Shown: piece by piece, positions 42,966 through 57,000 of the stretch
Layout of the letters: each line of letters starts with the position of its first letter
Position numbering within the stretch: the stretch's first letter is position 1
Assembly: GCA_963971225.1 (NCBI GenBank)
Contig: OZ020268.1
Coordinates: 10,303,032-10,367,031, forward strand
DNA from: Melieria omissa
Taxonomy: Eukaryota > Arthropoda > Insecta > Diptera > Ulidiidae
DNA: 64,000 nt
Direction: 5' to 3'
Notes under the pieces: generated by a model
Told to the model about the DNA's origin: nothing
Database searches by the model: none
Seen by the model: the letters and a program-made list of their open reading frames with translations, nothing else
Translations under genes and position numbers: made by a program

Positions 42966-45055
42966 TCTTACATTCTCGGAAACAATACTTTACTAAATTT
43001 TAAGGCCCTAGTAGCACTGTGAGGCAGTTGAAACCAAATTATGTTCGAACAAACGTTGATTTATTAAGAGAGCATAGTAGAATTATTTCTAATCAGATAT
43101 CATTAATTTCGATAGCACAACAAACTTTGCATGCCAAATAAATTTCAAAAACAATTACCATTGCACCCTGTAACTTTTGTACATTCGCATGTACGTATTT
43201 TTCTGAGTCAAGGCTTCGTGCAGCTATTTCGATTTGTATATTTTACGTTGCTCGGCCATCGACGCCCACCGCAATTTCTACATTCTTGCATCCCGCCTTC
43301 TATTTCTCCTCGCATCGCCAATCAGTCAGACAGGCCACATAAACAGTAAAGTAAACGCAACGCAACGCAACTTCCCGTCATCTTCTACTATTTCTTTGGC
43401 TACACTCGACGTTCGACAATTGGCACAAAACATTCAGCATTCAATGTTTATTTCCCATACAAACGTAGCCAACACAAACATACAAACTTATTACATGCAT
43501 ACACATTACTTAGGATAAGCAAACCGAAGCGAAACTTAATAGCGTTGTGCATACATCCAAAATTATGCACCAATGCACGCATACATACGCGTACCACGTA
43601 CTGTACGTTTGTGTGCATGTGTGCGTGTAGCAGCTTCATTCAAAAGTACGCACGTCATGTTTGACTTGCGCTCACAATTTCGTTAACCTCGCTACACCGG
43701 CAAATGTGCACAGAAAGCCAAAGATACTAACAACAAAACCAAAAAAATCACAAAAACCAAATCTCAAAATTGTAGTTCGCTTCATTTTATTTAAATAATT
43801 TTTTTTTGGCAATTTTTATTTATTTTTCGTTCAAAACGTAACAAAAATTCGTCAGCTCTTCTTCACCGCAGACCCATTAAGTTGGTTTTTCTTTACTTTT
43901 TATGCGCTCCCGCTCTTCGAGCACTCAGCCTACGTAAGTATATACATACATACAATTGTATCCATTAGATATGACAACAACAAGAATTGCCAACAACAAA
44001 TAGTTAGCAACAAAAAATGCTCGTGTTGTTTGCTTTATTATTATTATTTTTTTTTTTTGGCAGGCGACAGCGCTTAATTTTGCTACTCATTTTTTTATCT
44101 TTTGTTTTCTTTTTCTGTTTTATGATATTTTTTTGTTTTTGCTGTCGGTCTGTTTGGTTGTTTTTGCATTTGCACGCCCGCAAAAAGAAGGCAACAAAAA
44201 GCCTTCAGCATGTGTCGCCGCTTTCGATTTTTACTTTATCGCAAATTACGATTTGTCACTCGTCGTTTCGCAGTTATGGTCAATTTTTCAAACTATGAAC
44301 AAATCACAAATCGTTTCTTGGCGTGACTGACTGGTAGCCTGTCTGACTGCCGGATGATGTCGACGATGACAGACTAAGCACATGAGTGGCGCTTCCACAA
44401 CGAGTGCAGACGCCAAAAACTCATTATTACTGATATGCGAAAGCTTCTGCTGTTTGCTGCTGTTCTGATAAATGTTGTTGTTAAGTGGTTAGTTATAGCT
44501 TTGCAAATTTTCTCACGGCAGCTGGTGCTGTTTGCACTCAACACAGACGGCAGTTGTGTTTACTTCCTGCGCCTCGGCGGCGTATACGTAACACACAATT
44601 CAGCCGGTAAGCGTTGGTCATAAAAAAAACAAATTCCCATGCAAGCAAAGTAGAGCTGTGATATTCAGTTTGACTGCCGACTAATGGCATCATGTGAGTA
44701 CTTAAAAAATAATTCGTCATAAGAACTCAATAAAAAAATTAACGACACCACCGCAATCGGCTTCGCTAATGTGGACACAAAATTGTGAAATTGAGATTTA
44801 ATGAGTCTTGAAGGCATAACACAAAGTAATTGGGCATTTATCTGGCGGAAATTATGATCGAGTTTTAAAAGGTGAGAACGTATAATATCAACAATTTATA
44901 TATATGTAAGAGATTGTTAACCGAAATAGCAATCAGTCGCACGATTTGATTGAAATTTACATTCATTTGAAATGAAGTAACACGTTGCGATTACTTAAGC
45001 AGGTCTAAAGTTAGTGTTGTTACTCCATAATTTATAACTATTTTATAATTTATCA
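42966..45055. other. Non-coding stretch
   Basis: No gene is seen. Long poly-T and TTG-rich segments lie at 43800-44160. Composition at 43130-43640 and 44330-44640 is more balanced. No repeat ends were found. Confidence 0.4.
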
Positions 45056-45056
45056 T

Positions 45057-45345
<289 letters not shown>

Positions 45346-45814
45346 CTATATATTCTTAACTTCACAGTAAACACTTTTTACTTTATAAAAACCTTTCTTC
45401 CAAATGTCTCAAATTGCAAATATTCTAAATAACAGTCGACCTTGACTCAGTGCAGCGCATTTAAACTCTTCGCAACACAAACCTATTTCGTAATTTTTCC
45501 TCATTTTCCTAATGCTGCTTTTGTTATGCCAACGCAAAATGAATGTATATGCATATATTTTTATGGAAGTGTCATGGAACAAAAAAGAAGCAATAAAAAG
45601 TGAAAAAAGTTTGCAAATTAATGCCAGAAGAAGCCGCTGAATTCACGTGATTCATTCATCTATTGTTGCCAGCTTTCTGAAGTATACAAATTTGTAGATT
45701 GTGTGAAAAACATTTTATTTTGTGCCACACTCACTTCAGCCTCTTATAACAATTTAATATTAAAGTTATTGCTTTGAAAATCTTTATTCAGTTGTTTAAA
45801 CCTATTTATGAAAT

Positions 45815-46235
45815 GGAAACGATTCTGGAGATTTCAAGAGTTGGCTTGGAGTTGTAGAAACCGTAGGGATGAGATAGAAGAGTAGACAATTCTTCACCTG
45901 ATCTGCACTTGTGCAGCTTTTTGTCAGAAACACAAAAATTATTCCGGGTTCTTCTTATCAGAAAACCTCTCCGACATCTTCAATGTCAACATAAATGGCT
46001 TAATAACAGAATAAGTTCCAGAGGGTTTGATTTTTAAGTAGCACTAAATCTTGAGAAAAACAAAACTAAGTCTTGATTAATGTAACCAACACAAGGCAAT
46101 GAGTCTTGTGGAGACACTATGCTCCAAAAAGAAGTGAACAAGAGGAAAACATAATAATAATCTTGAGTTATCACAAGAGGCTAAAAAGTCGATGAGCCTC
46201 TGAGTCGTTTACTGCCTCTTTCACCTACCAACCTA
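45815..46235 (+). pseudogene. Non-LTR retrotransposon 3' tail relic
   Basis: Combined frames read ISRVGLEL / LGVVETVGMR, then CSALVQLFVRNTKIIPGSS and YQKTSPTSSMSTXMA. The remnant resembles the C-x-x-C ... E-T-V-E-H ... C-x-C-P-A tail region of RNase-H-type non-LTR elements, ending in a CACCTACCAACCTAA-like 3' UTR. It is heavily degraded, and recognition rests on pattern memory. Confidence 0.45.
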
Positions 46236-49200
46236 AGAAATTCCAGATGCTCTGACATCAAAAATGATTTGGTATTGAATTAAGATTCTTTTGAGACTTT
46301 TGAGATATTCAAAAAGTATGCCCAAGTTTTCTCAGCTACTTTTCCACGTTCCTGTACTTTTCATGCAGCAGGGTTTTCCATCGATTAAAACTACGATTCA
46401 CATATCTGAAGCAGATGTTTTAAGGATTTTTCATTGCTTCGGTATCACTGAAACAAACTTACGGCATAGAAACCGCCACTGTTTGTTTTGAAATCGTCCA
46501 TCTGCTCTCAACAATTAGCGGCATTATTCAACACATCTGCTAACGACCCCAATCCACTGTGTTTTGTTGTAGAAACCACACATTCGACCACATTCTGAGT
46601 GTAAATATTTAGTTACGTGTATATTATGTGGTAAAAGTTTAATTGATTTTAAATTGTTTTATTCAAAGGTATTTGATGAACTTAATTACCTATTTTCAAA
46701 TGCCTACACACACTGACACAAACATGTATTCAATATTTCAATTAAAAAATGTATTTATTTGTGGTGGCAATGCACACGAGCGACATCAAACTAATTAAAG
46801 CAATAATGGCCATTTTGCCAATTTGTGGATTTTCAGTGTATTTTTCGCATCAATTTTATGCTCGTCTCCGTATTCATTGCCACTTTTACCACAAAACCAT
46901 GCGGCAGCATGCTGTCAACATGAATGTACGTCACCAGCGTCACACACGAACGTCACGAACGGCGCTTAACGTCGGAAACGTCCCAACGCTGCGCCGCTCA
47001 GCCGCAGGCTAGAAGCGAGAAAAGTTTCCTTCCATTTTGCAGCTTTAGAAAAAAACTTGAAATCTGTGACTGACAACAATGACGAGGTCGCCAACTAACT
47101 AGCAACAACATGCATTGTACTCTGTGAGGCGGCTTTGGGGCGCGGTTAATGTTAATGGCATTCAAGTGGGGGGCAATGTCAAGGTCAAAGGGTGTTTGTG
47201 AGGACTTCAACTATTCGCAGTTGGTGTGTGTGTGTGTGTCAGGGGCTGTCAGGTGCACACTGCACGCTTGGCAGGCGATAATGTTGAAAAGGCTTTACAG
47301 CGGTTTGGCGCGTGCTGAATGTATGCCAACTGCTGCGGCAAGAGGGAACGAGACAACAACACACACACACACTTATGTACATCTATGAAATGGATATGCC
47401 GAAATCCATTCCAAAACTGCTCTGGCATTGCTGTTCATATGGAATTGCGCACTTGCAACGCGTCTACAGCTTCCCAGTTGCGGCCTATGAGCCGCGTCCA
47501 GTGCCTGCGCCGCTGTGCACTTGGCATTGACATTGTCTGGCAGCGCATAGGGGCGTCTAGCCACATGCAACAATTGCCAATGAGCGTCTTAATGTATCAA
47601 ACACACACACACACATATATACTCATATAATCAGGCAGTTGATTTTTATTAGATAATCCGTCAATTTATGGCTTTTCTAATATTCGACAAAAATTTTCGC
47701 GCCATTTTCCTCTAATGCTTTATACATCTTGCATGCTGTTGTTGTTATTGTTGTTGTGTCGCTGTGCGCTCTTCGTTGCTTGTGTGCATTCGACTGTGAC
47801 CACTGTTTGTTGCGAATAAGTATTCGAAATAAATTGAACATTATTGAGTCAAGTGATACATTTCAATTGAGTTTGTTGAAACATTGTGACAGCTTTTAAT
47901 AGAAGTCGTTGAGGCATGGCAACAACAACAACAACAATAAATTTCGTGCCTTGTTGTATGCACCCTGCACAACCCTCTCCAATAACGATTTTATTAACAA
48001 TTGTACTGAGCTGCGGCGAATATTTCAATTATAAATTAATCACTTGAGCTTAGAATTACTCAACAGCGACAGCGTTCCATATGGAAATTTCGAGCGCATA
48101 ACAGCTGTAACCTCTTAAACGTCAGCCAGTTCGCAAGTCGATAGAAGAAGAAGAAGAAGAAGATTTTGTGCGCTTGGCCTTATTTAAGATTTAATGAATG
48201 AATAATCAATTGTTTTATTATTAATGGGGAAAAGTTGCTCTTTGTGCACTCGTGCACGAACAATGTTAGGTAAAAAAGTTGAAAATACTGTGAATAAAGT
48301 CATCCAAAACTGGTTGCCATTGAAGTCAATGGGTTAAGCTCGAAGTGGTTGGATAGTTATTCTTATATAGTCCAAATATTCATGGTACTCATAGAACTCA
48401 GAATACATAACCCAAACAAAAAACATTACATACCAACATCATGCAACTCATAAGACTCGGAAAATATTACAGAAAAACTATGGCAAATCAAAATTCCCAA
48501 AGAAATCAACAAAACCTAACTTTAACCCTTTCGACCCCAAAGTTGCTTGAGAGCAACTTCACCTATTTGTCATCTTATAGCAAAAAGCTACGATTGATTT
48601 ATGGGTTTAATTTAAGTAGGCACCAACAAATTAATATTTTTAGAAGTGAATTCAAAAAATACAAAATTTTACAAAAATTACAAAAAATTTACTGTTATGC
48701 TCGAAATAATTTCCAATCATTTGCAGCGATATCAATGAAAGTTTGTGTTCTAATTGAAGTCTACGAATTGGGCGCGTTTGATCAAAACCACATTTCTTTA
48801 ATAACACTGTGCAAGTCGAAAACTCCAACATGGGTGCAGCTACTGAGCGACTTTTCTATAGGTATACTGTGTTGCGATCCACCAGCCGTTTGGCTGGATT
48901 GACTCTAGTTTAAGAGAAATCCGACTTTGAATTTTGCTCATTTTAGTCGAGTTCGTCGCTTAAGTCTTCGAACGTGTAAATGCCAATAGGTCCTAAATCG
49001 TTCTGAACATCGTTTTACTGTCTTTGGCAAGTTGGTAGATATTTTAATGACCAACAAATTTACTTAAGACACCAACACAAAAAAAATGCATTCAAACTAT
49101 GTTTTCGACAAAAATGTCCCAAAAACCCCACTTTCGTCGAGGCATAAAAACAGTATAGCGAACCCTCGTGAAAAAAATAAATGAGTATACTTTTATATAG

Positions 49201-49300
49201 AAGGTTGGCTCCTGCATCTAACAAACTAAAAATTTTGCCTGGGAAACGCCCATAAAAGGCGTGGCTCTGGGTCAAAGTTCAAAGTTGTTATCAAAAAAAC
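46236..49300. other. Non-coding stretch
   Basis: No gene is supportable. Contents noted: a GTGTGT run (47226-47239), CACACA runs (47361-47372 and 47600-47613), CAA repeats near 47922, a GAA run at 48146-48162, and a lone TTAA-CCCTTTCGACC end at about 48523 with no partner found downstream. Frames at 46749-47012 and 48441-48902 lack motifs. Confidence 0.4.
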
Positions 49301-49480
49301 TCAATTAATCTCCAACTGATTTACACGATATGGGTATCAAACGAAAGGTATTTTTCATACCTTTCTTGTGATGTGCAACATTAGATACGTAAGATGTACT
49401 AATAAAAGGTTTTAAGCGAAAAAACATTTTTTTATAAAATTTTTTTTTTACGGATTTTTTTCTCGAAAAAATCCATTACT
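49300..49480. repeat. Dispersed GGGTATCAAACGAAAGG-motif repeat
   Basis: GATATGGGTATCAAACGAAAGG is followed by TATTTTTCATACCTTTC, forming a small hairpin, then poly-T/A. The core GGGTATCAAACGA is shared with 2855 and 3113 and, inverted and slightly changed, with about 10305. It is a fragment of a dispersed repeat. Confidence 0.55.
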
Positions 49481-52000
49481 AAGGTACAATAAGTTTGCTA
49501 CCATATTGTAGCCTGTGAAATTCCCTTTACAATTGTCAGCTGCCAATCACCTAACTGCTGGTCCTTGCTTTATTAAATGTTTTCTAACCCACAATTGCAG
49601 GTCCCTCTTCTAATAAAAAGCTCCCAAGCGAACCTCCCAATTGCAGGTATTTTCTATTATGAAAAGCTTCAAACGCAAATCCTTCTATTCATGTAATTAT
49701 TACATATTTTTATCATATTAAGTTGCAACATTTTTTAATTTGTTTTCAGTTTTTGGCTCAATAGTTAAATCGCCAAATAAGTGAGACGAACAAAGAAAGA
49801 CGAATGTCTTTCATGTGTTTGCCTAATGCGCAATGATCACATGACAGACAGCAACAATGAAACAATGAATTGACGTAGGCGCCTCCTCTGCGCTCCGCCA
49901 CAGGTATTGCAAATCGCAGATATATACACACACACACACACATGCAGCCATATACAAACGAAGATGCCATCTTAACAGAGAAACACTACAATTGTTGCCA
50001 GTGTTACCACCATTGGCTTTGCAAATATTTATGCAAAAATTCATTTCACCTCAACAAACAAACACAACAAACCAAAATCAACAACAACAATATTGTTGTT
50101 TTATAATTTTCGCTTGATGTGCCGCATTATCTTTACATCTCGACATTGAATGCATTTATTGAATGCCTGTTACTTGTTGATGTACTAAAACGACAAATAA
50201 TTCTTCGCCCTGGCATGCAGATATCTGTCTGACGTTGTGCATGTATGTATGTACATATGTAGTTTTTGATTTTTTCGAATTAATAAAAATGTATTTAAAT
50301 TATTTTTGGCCGCCAGCCAAGTGACGAAGAAGCGCTGCGGCCAAAGGAATCGGCGTACAAACATACATATGTACATTGTATCTATGTGTGTTGGTAATAT
50401 ATACGCCAGCAGATAATTAACTACACTTGGTGGCGAGCAAGGAGCGCCAGGCTTGCGGGGCGTGACAGCACTGGTGGCCGGCCGCACCTCGTGACTGCTT
50501 ACTCATACGTTAGCTGGGCAGCTGTCATGCTGGGCCACGCCACGTCGTCAATCCCGAACGTAGCGCAGCGCTAACGAGCGTTACTGATACTTTGAGTGGG
50601 ATGGACAGGAGCGTTCACATATGTAGATATAAATAATTATATATAAACATCTCTGATGTGTTGTTGTACTTTTGTGCGGTAAGCCGAGTTACGCATTTGT
50701 CTACGTACATACTTGTGTTTGTATGTATGTCTGGTACTTTGGGTAGGTAAGGGCCCAGTTCAATTGATACAACCGATTGACGATTTTCTGTGTCTTGTTT
50801 ATTTCATGTGCTGATTTTCTCTGTGAAATCTATCTATCTATCTATACAAATTTAACTAAAAATTATTATTGAATAAAATTCTATACTTGGAATATTTCCA
50901 ATTTCTTTAATTGTAAATAACTCATTAAATTATTAACTGCTCATACCGTAAGGTATAAACTTTTCTGCAATTCAATAAAAAATAAATAAATTATAATAAT
51001 AAATGAATTTATTGAAAATCCTTAGATATTTGTTTAAGTTTTTCAGTTAAATTGAAATATTTCATTTGAAAATCTTTCTCTCAATTGTGCTAGAAATTGC
51101 TTTAAAAACCCAATCTGGCCTAAGAAGTCTGCAGCTCATAAAATGCGCCACTGCTCGCCACCATTGTGACGTACTTTTGCTTGGACACGTCTGCCTGCGT
51201 TACTTAGATGATTAAAAAAGTTTGTGTATTTACTTTCTGGCTCATTCATACTTATAAGTTCCGGTGCTGCCGCGAGACTTTACTTTGTCTTCCTATTCTT
51301 TTGCAGAGTTTCCACAAACCTATTTTTCATTGTTTTTTCCCAAATAATCAAACAATTTGTCATTTCCTCATTCACAAAACAATTAAACTTGCTTGAATAC
51401 GTCTTTCGAAAAATTTAAGTCCCCATTTTACTGCTCTTACGTAATTTAATTATTTCTATTCAAATCTGACGCATCGATCTGCAGCACCAAATATGTGTGT
51501 GCTTGGTCTGGTGCGCGAAATGGAAATATTCTATTTTTAATAGCAACTGTCACAAAAATAAATTCGCCAAAATTTCGTCCATTGATATGCGTCGAGTTTA
51601 ATCTGTTTACCTTGAAAGATGTTCTTGTGCGAAAAAACAAAATCATATTGTTGACAGTGGGGAAATTTGAAAATTTCAAATTTCAAATAAATATAAAATT
51701 TCAGATATATATGTAAGATATATATATATAAGATATATATATATAAGATATAATTTGCATTATTTGATGAACTAGAGAACTTCCCTATAGAAAATTCAGA
51801 TATTCCTGTTGCATATCCCTTTGTAGTTCTTCTTAAATCATTGGGATGGGGATTGCGTACAACTTTTGAGCCCATTACCATATAAAACCATATTTTGTAC
51901 CAACAAGTTTTGTATTTAAGGTGTATAAATCTATATATTAGTGTATAAATTAGGACTGCATAGAGGTACACCTTCTGAATCAAAAGATAAATGCGGCTTG
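49481..52000. other. Non-coding stretch
   Basis: No gene is seen. Between 49500 and 49680 two similar segments (GCTGGTCCTTGCTT... and ...TTGCAGGT) flank short TCTAATAAAAAGCT copies. A CA run lies at 49926-49942. At 51705-51750 an ATATATGTAAGAT-type 18-bp unit is repeated three times. Confidence 0.4.
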
Positions 52001-52004
52001 GAAT

Positions 52005-52620
52005 GTTTAGAAGCTATGGATTAGTCTGGTAGTGGTGTTCGGCATTTAAAAAGTGAGAAGCCGAAAGGGAATGCAATGTGTGTAGAAGAAGAGAGAGGTT
52101 CAGCAAAAGAAGATGAACGGAATGAACGCTCGAACTGATTGCCCCGAACACATTGGCGACGGCAGCGACACAACTCTACTTGTAAAAATATACAATCAAC
52201 GTTCTTATGGAGACGCTTGCAAGAAGTTTGTGGCTTTTTTAAACGAGGAAGAAAAAGAAATTACACTTCTCTCTCTATGCCTTGGCCTGCTTTATTAAGA
52301 AGAAATCTGAACAACCTAGGCTTCTTCTAACTTCTTCTTCGACAATCTTGAGGACCTATTCTGAAAGACAATTCACTGTCTAGTAAGAAGCTCAAACTGA
52401 TACCACGAGTGACCGGTTTCGAGCTCCAATTGAGTGTGATATCACAATGGGCCTCAGTAGCATCTGCCTTGGGAACAGCCCCTTCTACCTATCCACCTAC
52501 CCAGGGAGACAAATGTTTTGATAGGTTAGGTTAGGTTGCGGTGGCTGCCTCTATAAGAGACACACTTGGAGGCCTGAAAGGCCCATTGTGATACCACATA
52601 TTTCACCCGTTTTGAACTGT
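52005..52620 (+). pseudogene. Non-LTR retrotransposon 3' end relic with TTAGG-rich tail
   Basis: Mixed frames give TLLVKIYNQRSYGDACK, then KRGRKRNYTSLSMPWPALLR and NNLGFF / DNLEDL. This is a weak trace of the Cys-His C-terminal domain of RNase-H-type non-LTR elements. The 3' UTR follows, including an inverted pair (TCACAATGGGCCTCA at 52442 and GGCCCATTGTGA at 52580) and TAGGTTAGGTTAGGTT at 52522-52537. Confidence 0.5.
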
Positions 52621-52669
52621 GTATGCAACACTGTTTTTGCCAACATATGTTACAGCACACATTTCAAGC

Positions 52670-52815
52670 GGATGGTGAAAGGGGGGGAGGGGACCTACAG
52701 TTTAACGCCGAATCCGAACGGCGGTTGGCAATTTTTTTTTTTTTTCGTTCACACTTGGAGGTTTTTGCCATTGCCTGCCAAGAGCGCACTTGTGCGATTC
52801 TTGTAAGAGAAATGT
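52670..52815 (-). mobile_element. SINE-related fragment without head
   Basis: Read on the plus strand, GGGACCTACAGTTTAACGCC, TCCGAACGG and GGAGGTTTTTGCCATT line up with GGGACCTACAGTTTTATGCC, TCCGAACGG and AGAGGTTTGCCATT inside the SINE at 28086-28419, in the same order. The tRNA head and AATT tail are missing. It adjoins a LINE fragment on the same strand. Confidence 0.6.
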
Positions 52816-52829
52816 TTTGATAACAACAC

Positions 52830-53205
52830 AGATAAATGACCAACCACAGTTGTAGCCGTCGCCAATCTAAAAACTTCATAGGCGACAAAACCAAAGCAAT
52901 TTTTTTTTTTTGTAACACGAACATCGTTTCGACGTGGAATGCATGGGCGCCAGTGTTCAAACGGGTTGCCCGGGGGAATACCCGGAGTGATGGCTTCAAG
53001 CTGCTCATCTCCACTGAGCAATTACCGAAAAAGTATCGGTAAAATAACACCACACATGCCACGTTTCGACGTTGTTCTAAGGAGTCAATAGAGCTGGATG
53101 CCCTACTGTCCCCTACAAGTTCAATCGCACGTTTTTGCACCCGATCGAGGAGCTCCAAATGGGTTTTTGAAGCCCCCGCCCAGAGGTGCGAGTTAAACTC
53201 CATTT
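52830..53205 (-). pseudogene. Non-LTR (Jockey/CR1-like) reverse transcriptase C-terminus
   Basis: The minus strand reads FNSHLWAGASKTHLELLDRV, then QKRAIELVGDS, SSSIDSLEQRRNVACVVLFY and RYFFGNCSVEM. This is the familiar C-terminal thumb region (H-L-W-x-G-A ... L-x-x-R-R-x-V-x-x-L-x-L-F-Y-R-Y) of RNase-H-less non-LTR elements in insects. It continues in another frame (VTKKKNCFGFVAYEVFRLA). It is 5'-truncated with at least one frameshift. Confidence 0.8.
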
Positions 53206-53288
53206 TAGGTCGGATATAGGTAGTGCAAATAATGCGGAGATCAGACGGAGTGAATTGAAAAACATCAGTGATTCAAATAGTTATTTTT

Positions 53289-54036
53289 ATTTCGCTAAAG
53301 GTTTTTACTGGGGAAAGTTAAAATTTTTAATGAATCGATTTAGGCCCAGAAGGCTTTTTAACAAACAAATACTAATAACATTCCATCTTTTTTTTGTTTT
53401 TCGATCGATTTCTTCATTTACTAAAATTGAATTCATATGCTAAAATTATATGAAAAATATAACTGAATGTAAGTTCAAAGTCAAATAAAAATTTTTCATA
53501 TTTTGTCTGCTTCTTCTTACTTTACTATGTTGAGAGATAACATTAACAAAAGCTTATACTTTTCTTCCTTAACCCTTTCAATACTGCGGGGATATATAAG
53601 TCTCAGATAATGTTCAAAAATTACGGGTGCGAAAAGTATTCGCTTTTAAAGTGCTGGGATGGGACTAAACAGTAGTCTGTAGTCAGTACTTCACAACACG
53701 TGTTTTGGTTAGCATAACCTAACTAATTCATACTTGGTATACGTTCAGAAGTGTAAGCGTGCTCTTTGTGCATAAAAAAAAAACAATCTGAAATTATGTC
53801 AACATGTTCTTTTACTTGAATGTAAATTTAGTTCAATTATACAGAAAAATCTTCACTGGCCAAAAGTCGTATTGAAAGGGTTAAACATTAACATTCAGTT
53901 TATTAATTTCGTATTTTTCCTTATACTTCAAACTATTGTAAGTACCACCAAAACAATTTCTTCTTGGAACCTTAAAGGGTTCAAGCGTCCACAAATTAGC
54001 ATGTTGCCATATGGCAACAAAATAGCGAACGGATTA
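53289..54036. mobile_element. TTAA MITE 'copy D', older, interrupted by another MITE
   Basis: From TTTCGCTAAAGGTTTTTACTGG onward it follows copy C (27695-28528) through CTTCTTCTT-CTTTACTA, TTCAGTTTATTAATTTCG and CGTCCACAAATTAGCAT. The left CCC end is lost, and the right end is damaged (ATAGCGAACGGATTAA instead of ATAGCGAAAGGGTTAA). It lacks the SINE of copy C but holds a different MITE at 53573-53880. Confidence 0.85.
53569..53884. mobile_element. TTAA MITE nested in copy D
   Basis: TTAA lies at 53569-53572 and 53881-53884. The ends CCCTTTCAATAC are perfect over 12 bases on both sides; the element is 308 bp. The corresponding point of copy C (28062-28065) is a single TTAA, so the inserted boundaries and the target duplication are directly demonstrated. 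Confidence 0.93.
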
Positions 54037-57000
54037 ATGGCGTTCTTCTTACTTTTTCTGTGGGATTTCTTAGAATTTTACTAAATATTTACCAACTGTA
54101 TAAATTATTAGACATTGTTATTTGTTTGACATTGATTGTAAGACAATAAAATGGATATAGATGAATTATTAATAAAGAAATTGTGCAAGTGTCATACAAT
54201 TTGTAACAAGGCGCACGAAAACCTTGCAGTAATGCAGTAACATCCACTTTTATTGTAATCAAGTAGTCAACTAAGTGACGAAGGTTGAAGCAAACGCTAT
54301 TTTTGACTTTGTTGTCGTATCGCCGTCGTCGTTAATGTGTTTGGCCAATGATACTCAATTCGAAGCTGACTCGTCAGAAACTCAAACTTTCGTCTAGTTA
54401 ACTTTTTACTCAGTGCGAAATAAATGAAATGCGAATGAATGAAGAAATACTTGAAATGCCTTTAAGCTAAATTTTTAATATCAATTTCCTACCATTGAAA
54501 AGGCTATTGTCATGAAAAATCTTTCTTTTATTCAGTTTTTTAAATTATAGATAACAATTCATGCTTCAACTTTGATTTGTTGTGGATTTTATGCCAATGA
54601 AACCACACTCGTTGAATACTTTAAGTCATAATTCTGTTTATCACTACCCACCGCTTCTGTTGACTCTATTTAGTAAATCAATAGTTTTTCAAGCACTTAA
54701 ATGATTAATTTTTGGTGGCAGACAAAGAAGTTAGTAAACAAAACTCACAAAGTGTGTTGCGACGTGAAGTGTTTATTTCTTATTCACACAACATTACTTC
54801 ATGCTATTCACAATTGTTGAACTTGAATTGATCACCACTGAATTTGCCATCTCTATCTACTACTGTTCACCATTGTTACTCATTATTACTTGTCTCTTTC
54901 CCTTTTGTACTTTACGAATTGAATGAAAAGAAAAGAAAATTTACTTCCGATCCGAAAACGCTCAGCCCCCCTTAAACAAAGTGTTTTGACAAAATATTTT
55001 TTAATAAATAATCAAAAAGACGACAGTAACCATTTTTGTACATGTTTGGCCTTTGAGAAGGAAATTCTGAGAAAGAAATACCATTTATAAAATTTTGTTA
55101 CTGACTTCAAGTGAATTTGAAGCTTGTTAAGAGAAAAAATGCTGCATTGCTAAACTTCAAAGGAATCTTTTACGGTTCTAAATTGAATGAATTTTTCTTT
55201 GCCATTTTTTTACTTGCTTATTATAAAAGTTTTAGTAAGTAAGTAACAAAGTGGCACTCAGGTTTTGTAATCCATCTTTAAACAAAAATACTAATCCAGC
55301 TTCTACGAACTGTCATTCTTAGTTCGTTTCATGTTGACTGAAATAAAAAATGGAACAAAAACAAATTACTAAACCTACAAACCAACTGAAGCTGTCTGTT
55401 TGACAGGTATGAATGTCTTGAAGTGAAAAGTTTAAAATGACGCTGTGAAAAAGCTGTTAGTTGAGTCTTTTGACACTTTCACCTTTGGGTCTTTTCTTCA
55501 CTTCTGCCCACCGCTCAAGGCCATAAACAGCCCAATGGAATAAGCTGTTAACTACTTTTCAAATACCGCCCAGCCAAAAAATTCTTACTTACGAATTTAT
55601 TTATTTATATAGATTGACCAAAAACCGAAAAAGCGCAGCACTCACTTCATTCAGCTAACACCTGTCCTCACTTCAAGGCAACTCAATCGATTTCGTGTGG
55701 GTAGTGATTTCGTATATGACTTGAAAGCACCTTGAATGCTTATCGAATAAAACTGTAATTTCATTTCATTTTATTTCACATCACGTCACCGTACACTAAG
55801 TAAATCTGCGCAAATCAATTATGTGCGCGCTGAATTATTTAGCCGATAACACAAGCAAAATGGATAGTCTGCAAAATGTAGACAGCAGCGAACATAATTT
55901 CATTTATGTGAATTTCGTGCGCGCAAAAACAACAGCAGCGAATTTTTAGTACATGTGGCAGACGCACGCAACGCGTTGAAAATTTACACATGACGGCGGT
56001 GGCGCATGTGACGCAGGCAAACACGAAATCCCACTCTCTTGCAATCAAAGGCAGAGAAAAGTGACTGCGACGCGTCACAGGCAGCCGCAGAGCCGCCTGC
56101 CGCATTGTAAATAAATTAAGAGTGAGGCATGCAAAAAGTTCCAAAAAAGTGCTGCGAGTAGGAGCAACTGAAATTGTGTTTGTGAACTGCACACAGCAGG
56201 CGCCACAAAGTAACTTTGACACAAGACGAGCACTCGAAGCCGCAGCAAGTCTGTCGAATCTGGTTAAAGCGCCCAATGTGGACGCTGGACCAAACGGTGC
56301 AGACACCCAACGCATCTTCAACGGGGTCGACGACCAGCAATCCACCACAAGCTCGCGGCACAGTCATACATCGAAACTGAAATGGAGATTTCTTATTTTG
56401 CATTCATCCACTAATGTGCCATACATAACGGCATAATTTAATATCTGCCGTTACCATCGCAACAACAGTGAGGTCGAACACGCCAACGGCGGCACGTGGA
56501 AAGCATAAACCGCCATCAACAACAACAGCAACATTGCTCACATTGGCCATTTTGAATGTTGTTCGCGCTGCTTACGTTGTTATGGTTGTTTTTAAGAGCG
56601 TCATGGCAGCGCATCAAATATTAAAGAAAAGAAGAGAAAAAACCCCGCAAAAAAACCCAAAAAAAACAAAAGCAAATATTCACTTTGACAATTTAAATAA
56701 ACGACATTTTCAGCATATGAATAAATCTGTCACTCCTCCTACTTCTTCTGTTTGCATCTTTTCACAAACGCCACCAGTGCCGCGTGACTCCACATTGCCC
56801 GCTCTCTACTATACATGTGTGTATGTGTGTGTGCATGACGGCCATACAGGCCTGAGCGGCGCCATACGTTTTTATTGTTGGATGTCCGCACTGTCGTTTT
56901 TGTATTTGTTCGCATTGCTTCAGCCTACTGTGATAAAAGCGATAAGAGCTACTTTCCATTGCGTGTCCTTGCAAGGACTTTTGCGAACTCGAAGCTGCGT

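Noticed and set aside
52522..52537. Telomere or interstitial telomere tract
   Set aside because: Only about three units, joined to a retrotransposon tail, and flies lack TTAGG telomeres.
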